From positions 6,927 through 19,863 of the forward strand of contig DETJ01000015.1 in NCBI GenBank assembly GCA_002361595.1: a DNA stretch of 12,937 nt, in the 5' to 3' direction. This document shows positions 6,875 through 12,937 of the stretch, one piece after another (position 1 is the first letter of the stretch; every line of letters starts with the position of its first letter). This DNA comes from Patescibacteria group bacterium UBA3291 (GTDB taxonomy: Bacteria > Patescibacteriota > Gracilibacteria > Absconditabacterales > Absconditicoccaceae). Below the pieces are notes generated by a model. That model was not told the DNA's origin, ran no database searches, and worked only from the letters and a program-made list of their open reading frames with translations. The position numbers were made by a program, and so were the translations under genes.

Positions 6875-6914
6875 AGTGCCTTACGGTGTGCAGGTTCGAG
6901 TCCTGTTCCCGGTA
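6833..6914 (+). tRNA. tRNA-Leu (anticodon TAG), intact copy
   Basis: Acceptor GCCGGGA pairs with TCCCGGT (6907-6913), with G1-U72 as a wobble and discriminator A. The anticodon stem CTTGG/CCAAG encloses CTTAGAA, with TAG at 6867-6869. A long variable arm and GGTTCGAGTCC T arm are present. It starts six bases after the GIY-YIG stop, so the nuclease gene and this tRNA probably share a transcript. Confidence 0.92.
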
Positions 6915-6925
6915 GAGTAGAAAAT

Positions 6926-6948
6926 CACTCTTCACAGAGTGCTTTTTT
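6926..6948 (+). terminator. Terminator of the tRNA cluster
   Basis: CACTCT (6926-6931) pairs with AGAGTG (6936-6941) across a four-base loop, followed by C and six T residues. It lies 12 bases after the last tRNA. Confidence 0.8.
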
Positions 6949-6987
6949 ATTTTTTAAGATTTTTCCAAATTTATTTTTTCATTTAGA

Positions 6988-7018
6988 AAAAGCCAACCGC
7001 ACAAGTCGGTCAGCTTTT
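6988..7018 (-). terminator. Bidirectional terminator after the repeat-protein gene
   Basis: AAAAGC (6988-6993) pairs with GCTTTT (7013-7018), with an inner ACCG/CGGT stem (6996-6999 and 7007-7010). On the minus strand the T run continues as GCTTTTTC. It lies 24 bases after the stop of the minus-strand gene. A related hairpin, AAGCTGACCG...GGCTTTTTT, ends the reductase operon at 12189. Confidence 0.65.
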
Positions 7019-7041
7019 CTTTCTCCTTTTTTTCTGTACAA

Positions 7042-9219
7042 TTATATATTTTGCATAGTATATTTGTACCAATCATCAAATGCATCCTGGAAATCTTCGA
7101 AATCATCGAAATCTCTAGTGCTTTTATTATTAACTACATCTTTCATATCGTTGTAGAAATTGCTAGACAATCTTTCCCAGTAAGTATCATTTTTCAATTT
7201 AGGATAATTTCTCATCATTTGAGCGATCATACTATTTCGCTCTTTGTAAGTAGTTTTTACTTTATTCAATTCAGTAGTAGAGAATCAGCTTACGCTACTT
7301 TCATCATCGATATCGCTGCTTGAACTTCCTACAGAGAACTGAATATAATTCTCATTACCATTAGTATCTTCTACGTAAATTCTATAATATCCATTTTTCT
7401 TGAATTTTACTATATCTTTCAAAGTGATTTCTCCTCTATCAGAAGATGTCATTCTATAATATCCATCATCCCATTCATCAGAATAGTCAGAGAAATAAGA
7501 GTTAGAAGTTCTAGAAATATTTGACCAGCTATCAGATGATGAGCTTCTGTATTTTGCAGAGAATGTTAATTTTCCTGTGTAGCGAGTACTGTCAGTTTTG
7601 ATAGTCAGATTTATATATTGATTAGTAGATGGTGACTTTCTATTTGTAGATAATTCAATATCATCACTAGAGCTACTTGAAGAACCACTTGTATCTACAT
7701 TAATCTGAACATAACTCTCATTTCTGTCAGTATCTTCTACGTAAATTCTATAGTATCCACTTTTCTTGAATTTTACTACATTCTTCAAAGTTACATAACC
7801 ATTATCAGAAGATGTCATTCTGTAGTATCCATTACTCCAATCACTAGAATAGTCTGAAACATAAGTACTATTTGTTAGATTAGAGATAGTAGACCAGCTA
7901 GATGAGCTACTAGATTTGTATTGGAGTTTAGAGAAGTTGATTTTACCTGTATAGTTTCTATCAGTTTCGAGAGTCAATTTAACCCATTCGTAAGTATCAG
8001 GATTAGATGGTGATGCTGAGATCTCCAAATCATCATTACTACTTGAAGAGCTACTTGTATCTACATTAATCTGAACATAAGCTTCATTTCTATCAGTATC
8101 CTCTACGTAAATTCTATAATATCCACTTTTCTTGAATTTTACTAAATTTTTCAAAGTTACATAACCATCATCAGAAGATGTCATTCTGTAGTATCCATTA
8201 CTCCAGTCACTAGAATAGTCTGAAACATAAGTGCTAGATGTATTGTAAGAGAGTGTAGTCCATGAATCTGAGCTACTAGATCTATACTGAACTTTTGGGA
8301 AATTAATTTTACCAGTGTAGTCATCATCAGTTTCGATAGTTAGTTTAACCCATTCATAAGTATCAGGATTAGATGGTGATGCTGAAACCTTTAGATCTCC
8401 GTCGCTATAACTACTAGAACCTGAATCTGTATCACCTACAGAGAATTGGATATAACTCTCATTTCAGTCAGTATCTTTTACATAGATTCTATAATATCCA
8501 TCTTTTCTAAATTTAACCAAATTATTTAATGTTACATTTCCTCTATCAGAAGATGTCATTTTGTAGTATTCATTACTCCAGTCACTAGAATAATCATTAA
8601 AGTAAGTACTAGATACATTAGAAATATTTGACCAACTATCAGAAGAATATCTTCTATATTTAGCACTTAAATATAATTTACCAGTATAATTTCTATCAGT
8701 TTCGATAGTCAGATTTACATACTGATTAGTAGAAGGAGATTTTCTATTTGTAGACAATTCGATATCATCATTAGAGCTACTAGATGAGCTAGATGATTTA
8801 GATGAGCTGGATGAAGATACGCTGATGACATTTTTATCAGATCCCCAAGATCAGTTACTGAAATTGATGCTTACAGGATATCTCTTGAAGTGATTATTCC
8901 CTTTATTGTCTACATATACAACGTAGACTTTTACTTCCTTTGTAGAGCTTCAATTGTAAGAAAAATTACCTCTACATGCATTCAATTGAGCAATTTTTGA
9001 ATTAGGTAATATAATACTACATGTTGCAGAAGCATTCTTACTGAGATTGTTCTTGCTCACAGAAAGCTTGAAATTGTTGGAACTACTCTTGGATATTCCT
9101 AAACAAACGCTATCTCAATTATCAAATTTGACATTGAGACAGTCTGCTGCGGATACAAATCCTACAGACAATGCCATACCAAATATTCAGGCAATCATGA
9201 TTCATAAAAGTTTTTTCAT
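7042..9219 (-). CDS. Secreted protein with four tandem ~123-residue beta-rich repeats
   Basis: This 725-residue protein starts with a clear signal peptide (MKKLLGIMIAGIFGMALSVG then FVSA), with likely cleavage near VSA-AD. Residues ~27-130 form an N-terminal domain with four cysteines (DCLN, VCLG, TCSI, ACRG), possibly two disulfides; no other cysteines follow. Serine-rich linkers join four repeats starting near residues 152, 275, 397 and 520. Each contains SPS near its start, YTGK, a WS(T/N)-type segment, DYSSDWSNGYYRMTSSD, VKFKKSGYYRIYVEDTD and NESYIQ. The pattern suggests bacterial Ig-like beta domains. The last ~80 residues differ: a charged, probably helical domain with DFDDFEDFQDAFDDW. 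It has no transmembrane anchor at the C-terminus. TGA glycines, two of them in the signal peptide and others before FSTTEL and in DTDGNE, join what otherwise look like several short frames. Likely a surface or extracellular binding protein; no named family recognised. Confidence 0.85.
7290..8766 (-). repeat. Four tandem coding repeats in A-B-B-A order
   Basis: Repeat starts lie at 8766, 8397, 8031 and 7662, spaced 369, 366 and 369 bases apart. The outer repeats begin with (D)IELSTNRKSPSTNQY and the inner two with SASPSNPDTYEWVKLT. All share the YYRMTSSD and GYYRIYV blocks. The inner pair is nearly identical over long stretches at DNA level, which suggests recent duplication. Confidence 0.8.
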
Positions 9220-9264
9220 GTTTATAAGGAGAAAGAATATAAAATGTATTCATTAACAATGTAT

Positions 9265-9292
9265 TGTATAATGAATTAGACACAAAAGTCAA
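9265..9292 (-). promoter_or_regulatory. Promoter of the secreted repeat-protein gene
   Basis: On the minus strand TTGACT (9287-9292) and TATACA (9265-9270) are 16 bases apart, about 46 bases before the start codon. A second perfect -35 match, TTGACA, lies at 9308-9313 without an obvious matching -10. Confidence 0.5.
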
Positions 9293-9588
9293 ATTTTTTT
9301 TTAAAAATGTCAACATAAAATATATAGATAATATTTTAAGGCTTTTTACTACAAAATTAATAAGTTTTTAACATACGAATTATAAGGTATAAAGTAAATA
9401 AACATTTCAAAATATAAAAATGTTAAAAAAAAGATAAAAAATTAACATTTAATTTTATAGCTTGAGAACTGATAAAATTCTATTAAATTCCCAAAATAAG
9501 CATTCTATAAACATAAAAAATGTTAAAAACTCAAAATCTGTGCAAACCAAAAGCTATCACCCACCAAAAATTTTTATAGATTTTTCTC
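9293..9588. other. AT-rich intergenic stretch with repeated ATGTTAA motifs
   Basis: No gene or RNA is recognised between the two divergent promoters. ATGTTAAAAA occurs at 9420-9429 and 9520-9529, and its reverse complement GTTTTTAACAT at 9364-9374; TTAACATTT lies at 9442-9450 and the related ATGTCAACAT at 9308-9317. These could be sites for an unknown regulator, but the region is so AT-rich that chance matters. Confidence 0.3.
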
Positions 9589-9616
9589 TTGTAATTGATA
9601 TTAATTACAATATATA
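9589..9616 (+). promoter_or_regulatory. Candidate promoter of the anaerobic reductase operon
   Basis: TTGTAA (9589-9594) and TATATA (9611-9616) are 16 bases apart. The -10 element lies inside the first NrdR box, so bound repressor would block it. Confidence 0.45.
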
Positions 9617-9620
9617 GTGG
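9605..9620 (+). promoter_or_regulatory. NrdR box 1
   Basis: TTACAATATATAGTGG matches the core of the NrdR operator consensus (CwAtATaTwG) at every position of the core. It overlaps the -10 element of the reductase promoter. Confidence 0.75.
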
Positions 9621-9637
9621 TCAAAATAAAAAACAAA

Positions 9638-9653
9638 TCACTATATATTGTGT
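9638..9653 (+). promoter_or_regulatory. NrdR box 2
   Basis: TCACTATATATTGTGT differs from the NrdR consensus acaCwAtATaTwGtgt at the first base(s) only. Its core lies 33 bases from the core of box 1, about three helical turns, the paired arrangement typical of NrdR. ACAATATATAGTG and CACTATATATTGT also form a perfect 13-base inverted repeat. Confidence 0.8.
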
Positions 9654-9681
9654 TTTACATGGATTATTAGACACTAGAAAA

Positions 9682-11910
9682 ATGACAATTTATAAGATTA
9701 GAAAAAGAAACGGTTCTATCGTGACTTTTGAGAAAGATAAGATTACAGCAGCGATTCAGGCCGCATTTGAAGCAGTTCAAAATAGTGAAACTGACAAGAT
9801 TCCAGCTCTAGTTGATATTATTATATCAAATGTTGAGTCAAAAATCTGAAATGAAATTCCAGATATTGAAACTATTCAGGACGAAGTAGAAAATGTACTT
9901 ATGCAGCAGCAATTTGAAGATGTAGCCAAAGCTTATATTACTTATCGTCAAAAGAGAGCCGAATCTCGTGATGTAAAAAATATCGTAGTTGAGGTAGATA
10001 AAACTATGGATGAATATCTATGACATCTCGACTGGAGAATTAATGAAAATGCAAATGTATGATATTCAATATGATGACTAATCCTCAAAAATTCAGAAAA
10101 AATCGTAGCTAATTATTGGCTATCTAAGATATATCCACAAGAAGTAGGAAATGCACATAGAAATGGAGACTATCATATTCATGATTTAGGAATGTTTACT
10201 CCATACTGTGCAGGATGGAGTCTAAGACAAATGCTCGAAGAATGATTCAATGGAGTTTCAGGGAAATTAGCTTCTAAACCTCCTAGACATCTTCAGTCAG
10301 CTGTAAATCAGATGGTAAATTTCATCTGAACATTACAGAATGAATGGGCTGGAGCTCAGGCTTTCAGTTCATTTGATACATATCTAGCACCATTTGTACA
10401 TAAATATGAAGTATCAGTTGAGCAGGAATTAGAAGATACAAAATCTTCACTAACTGGAGAAGAAAGACAGAAATACATCGATGAAAGAACATATAAATAT
10501 GTAAAGCAGAATCTTCAGAATTTCATCTTCAATATGAATGTACCTTCTAGATGGTGAAGTCAGACTCCATTTAGTAATATCACACTAGATTGGACTTGCC
10601 CAGAAGATTTGAAGGAAAAATCATTGATGCTCGGAGGAATTGAATGCTGATATTATCCAAAGAAATTCGGAGAACTTCAAAAAGAAATGGATCTCATCAA
10701 TAAAATTCTGATTGAAATTTATACAGAATGAGATGCAAACGGAGCTGTATTTACATTCCCTATCCCTACATACAATATTACAGAAGATTTCAACTGGGAT
10801 GGACCAAATGTAGATGCATTATTCGAAATGACTGCTAAATATGGAATTCCATACTTCCAAAATTTCGTAGGATCTCAATTCAAAGTGCAGAAAGATGAAA
10901 ACTGAAATATAGTTAAAGTTCCAAATCCAAATGCTTATAAACCATGAGCAGTTAGATCAATGTGTTGTAGATTACAGCTTGACCTTACAGTTCTAGAGAA
11001 ACGTGGATGAGGATTGTTTGGTTCTGCAGAGATGACTGGTTCAATCTGAGTAGTTACTATCAATCTCCCAAGAATTTGATACAACTTCAAATGAGATAAA
11101 GAATGATTCAAAAATCAGGTTTTGTATCTCATGAATCTAGCTAAAACATCTCTTGAAATAAAGAGAAAGGAAATGACTAAATGGTTAAATTCAGGATTAT
11201 ATCCATTCACAAAGAGATATTTACCATCATTTAGAAATCATTTCTCTACGATCTGAGTAAACGGAATGAATGAAGCTATCCAAAACTTCACTAACTGAAA
11301 AGAAGATATCACTACACCATGGGGAAGAGAATTTGCTGAAGAAATCTTAGAATTTATCAGAGAGAAACTTAAGGAATATCAGGAAGAAACATGAAATCTT
11401 TACAATCTAGAAGCTACTCCATGAGAGGGAACAACTTATAGATTTGCAAAGGAAGATAAAAAACAGATTCCAAATATTATTCAGGCTGGTACAGATGATG
11501 CTCCTTACTACACAAATTCATCTCAAATCCCAGTTGGTTATACTAATGATCCATTTGAAGCATTGGAGTTGCAAAATGATTTACAATGTTTATATACAGG
11601 TGGAACAGTTCTACATTTATACATGTGAGAGAGGATTTCAGATGCCTCAGCATGTAAGAATCTAATCAAGAAAGTGATAGAAAATTATCAGCTTCCATAC
11701 ATTACAGTATCTCCAGTATTCTCTATCTGTCCAAAGCATGGATATATAGCATGAGAGCATGATTACTGTCCAAAATGTGATGAAGAAATCTGATACACTT
11801 GAGAAGAATACAATATGGAAGTCAGAAAGAAGTATACAGATGATCCAGATAAACTTGAACACTTACGTAGAATGCAAATGGAAAATTGAAAGGAAGTAGA
11901 AAAAGATTAA
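9682..11910 (+). CDS. nrdD: Anaerobic ribonucleoside-triphosphate reductase, catalytic part lacking the glycyl-radical motif
   Basis: This 742-residue protein reduces ribonucleotides to deoxyribonucleotides without oxygen. Residues 1-~94 form an ATP-cone (KIRKRNGSIVTFEKDKITAA), the allosteric site. The catalytic barrel follows with HRNGDYHIHDLG, NMNVPSRWG and RSMCCRLQLD, whose Cys428/429 include the likely thiyl-radical cysteine. Near the end, TDDAPYYTNSSQ and the zinc-site region SICPKHGYIAGEHDYCPKC are present. NrdD normally continues into an RVxGY glycyl-radical loop; here the chain ends instead with a charged tail (EVRKKYTDDPDKLEHLRRMQ...VEKD) and TAA. The missing motif is encoded by the next gene, 50 bases downstream. 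About 26 glycines are TGA. The ATG at 9682 starts directly at the ATP-cone; an in-frame upstream extension has no ATG and crosses the NrdR boxes. NrdR boxes imply repression by NrdR. The activase NrdG is not in the window. Confidence 0.92.
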
Positions 11911-11960
11911 TGCAATTAAATTCTTAATATATTCTTTTATTTCACTATTCTAATAAAAAA

Positions 11961-12176
11961 ATGGCTGCAACATTCGTAAACAAAGAAGGAAAAGAAATTT
12001 CCAGGACTCCTTGTGAAGTTTATACAAGAGTTATGGGTTACATTAGACCAGTTTCAAATTACAATCAAGGTAAAAAATCAGAATTTTATGGAAGAAAATA
12101 TTTCGAAGAAAATTTAGTAGATAATTCAGAATTCCTTAGAAAATTCGGGAATACTAGTTGTCCTTGTGGAATGTAA
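11961..12176 (+). CDS. Separate glycyl-radical domain of anaerobic ribonucleotide reductase
   Basis: This 71-residue protein matches the extreme C-terminus of NrdD: TPCEVYTRVMGYIRPVSNYN followed by QGKKSEFYGRKYF, the RVxGY glycyl-radical loop with Gly26 as the predicted radical site, plus the (N/D)xGKxxEF element that follows it in the family. The preceding gene encodes an NrdD that lacks exactly this part, so the two chains should assemble into one enzyme; the split peptide resembles the autonomous spare glycyl-radical domain GrcA (YfiD) of pyruvate formate-lyase. It continues ~35 residues past the motif and ends in SCPCGM, a possible metal-binding CPC. It has its own ATG and no TGA codons: all six glycines are GGN, unlike its neighbours. 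Same operon as nrdD, 50-base gap. Whether it reads as an NrdD subunit or as a repair part is not decidable here, but the missing motif upstream favours a true subunit. Confidence 0.88.
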   Translation: MAATFVNKEGKEISRTPCEVYTRVMGYIRPVSNYNQGKKSEFYGRKYFEENLVDNSEFLRKFGNTSCPCGM

Positions 12177-12188
12177 TAATCAGAATAT

Positions 12189-12226
12189 AAAAAAGCTGAC
12201 CGCTCCGTGTGGTTTTGGCTTTTTTA
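12189..12226 (+). terminator. Terminator of the reductase operon
   Basis: AAAAAAGC (12189-12196) pairs with GGCTTTTTT (12218-12226 region) around an inner GACC/GGTT stem. It begins 13 bases after the glycyl-radical gene and resembles the hairpin at 6988-7018. Confidence 0.65.
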
Positions 12227-12230
12227 CTAT

Positions 12231-12415
12231 TGTCATTCTGAGGAGGAATGTGATGACGACGAAGAATCTTGTGTATTTTGTCGTCATTCAGAGGGAGTGA
12301 AACGACCGAAGAATCTAGTTTATATTAAACCTCACCTAAATCCTCTCCTAATAGGAGAGGACTTACAAGACTCTCAGCCTTTTTCCTGGATTCTTCACTA
12401 CGTTCAGAATGACAA
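12231..12415. repeat. Cluster of dispersed repeats, copy 2 of the composite repeat
   Basis: Two forward units of the form GTCATTC(T/A)GAG...GAAGAATC (12232-12268 and 12283-12315) are followed by AAACCTCACCT (12327-12336), a perfect 9-base-pair hairpin TCCTCTCCT-AAT-AGGAGAGGA (12341-12361), and an inverted unit GATTCTTC...CAGAATGACA (12388-12414). The last three blocks repeat the order seen at 1127-1248. The cluster ends directly at the stop codon of the next gene. No coding function is seen. Confidence 0.6.
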
Positions 12416-12416
12416 A

Positions 12417-12937
12417 CTAACGTACAGAAAACAAATTAATAATTTGGTCTTTTAATTCTTGATAATCTTTACACATAAGAACTTTCTGCTTCCATTCTTT
12501 AGATCATGGAATTCATTTTACATATTGGAATAGAAACTTCCTGAATTCCACTATCGTGTGTGGTTGAAGATCAGATTTATTTTGATTTTCTCTGATTCTA
12601 TCTTCAAGTCGCTGAAGAGGAATATTCAAATCTTGAATCGAAATCTCTCATGATTTGCTTGCTATTTTTTCATCAAACCACTGATCACAGGCAATACTAT
12701 AATCCAAATGCTTCAATATAGTTTCAAATTTTTCTTCAGGAGTCGGTTCGTGTGGAGTAAATATTCGTGGATTTCAAATCGCAGCTTGACCTATCATGAT
12801 TCAGTCCAAATTGAACTGAGAAAATTTATTCTCAGCATCATCGTAAGAAGTGATTCATCCATTTCATATAATTTTGCATCCCAAACCTCAGTTGGTTTCG
12901 ATACTCTTTTTAATTTCTGAGATAAAATTTCGATCAG
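12417..12937 (-). CDS. tRNA-dihydrouridine synthase, C-terminal part (5' end outside window)
   Basis: The visible 172 residues are the C-terminal portion of a Dus-family flavoenzyme, which reduces uridines in tRNA D loops to dihydrouridine. Seen are CKIIGNGGITSYDDAENKF and LDGIMIGQAAIGNPRIF, the FMN phosphate-binding strands that end the TIM barrel, then the helical domain with IVEFRKFLFQYVKGIPGSKEWK and a final LKDQIINLFSVR before TAG (12417-12419). The catalytic cysteine and N-terminal barrel lie beyond the window. Seven glycines in this part are TGA. The last codons border a dispersed repeat (12231-12415), so the repeat may have supplied the present stop. The subtype (DusA, B or C) cannot be decided from this portion; DusB-like is a guess. 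Confidence 0.85.

Noticed and set aside
6454..6914. A tRNA-Leu gene with a group I intron encoding a homing endonuclease.
   Set aside because: The downstream copy is a complete tRNA rather than a 3' exon, the upstream copy breaks in the anticodon stem rather than the loop, and no group I core (P3-P7) was recognised in about 30 bases of non-coding sequence on each side.
11880..11965. Programmed frameshift or stop-codon readthrough joining NrdD to the glycyl-radical domain.
   Set aside because: The two coding parts are separated by 50 bases of AT-rich sequence, the small gene has its own ATG, and the NrdD end has a unique charged tail. No slippery site or stimulatory hairpin is visible.
12207..12455. 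An 82-codon plus-strand frame over the repeat cluster.
   Set aside because: It consists of translated REP-like repeats and the antisense of the Dus gene end, with no family features.

Overview
Organism and code. In every long reading frame except the 71-codon gene at 11961, TGA recurs in frame, and it falls on glycines that are invariant in known motifs: the TSG phosphate-binding loop of an AMP-binding enzyme, the DESGD motif of a DUF3800 protein, TGDL, GITEC and others. Stops are TAA or TAG only. UGA therefore reads as glycine (translation table 25). With the AT-rich sequence, tight packing and near absence of Shine-Dalgarno motifs, this points to the Candidate Phyla Radiation lineages Absconditabacteria (SR1) or Gracilibacteria (BD1-5). 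All CDS below are translated with TGA = Gly.

Layout. (1) 1-1359: a minus-strand DUF3800 gene flanked by two candidate small plus-strand RNAs, then a 600-base gene-free stretch with an orphan terminator, GC-rich palindromes and a composite dispersed repeat. (2) 1360-4831, plus: a three-domain lipid enzyme (PlsC-like acyltransferase, acyl-carrier-like domain, acyl-activating AMP-binding domain) followed 37 bases later by a 4'-phosphopantetheinyl transferase that could modify the carrier domain. (3) 4828-5940, minus: a WecA/MraY-type polyprenyl-phosphate sugar-phosphate transferase whose stop codon overlaps the stop codon of the PPTase. (4) 6073-6914, plus: a tRNA cluster Leu(GAG)-Gln(TTG)-fMet(CAT)-Gln(CTG)-Leu(TAG). 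Ahead of the last tRNA lies a broken 5' half of the same tRNA-Leu, interrupted by three 19-base hairpin units, and between the two copies sits a small GIY-YIG nuclease gene. (5) 7042-9219, minus: a secreted protein with four tandem ~123-residue beta-rich repeats in A-B-B-A order. (6) 9589-12176, plus: a class III (anaerobic) ribonucleotide reductase gene behind two NrdR boxes. Its protein lacks the C-terminal glycyl-radical motif, which is encoded instead by a separate 71-codon gene just downstream. (7) 12177-12937: a terminator, a cluster of dispersed repeats, and the 3' part of a minus-strand tRNA-dihydrouridine synthase gene.

How the parts fit. The window suits a small, anaerobic, host-dependent cell: it makes deoxynucleotides without oxygen, appears equipped to activate and re-attach acyl chains with a self-contained carrier, and displays a secreted repeat protein. 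The most unusual items are the split glycyl-radical reductase, the PlsC-ACP-AMP-ligase plus PPTase pair, and the tRNA-Leu locus with a GIY-YIG gene and 19-base hairpin insertions.
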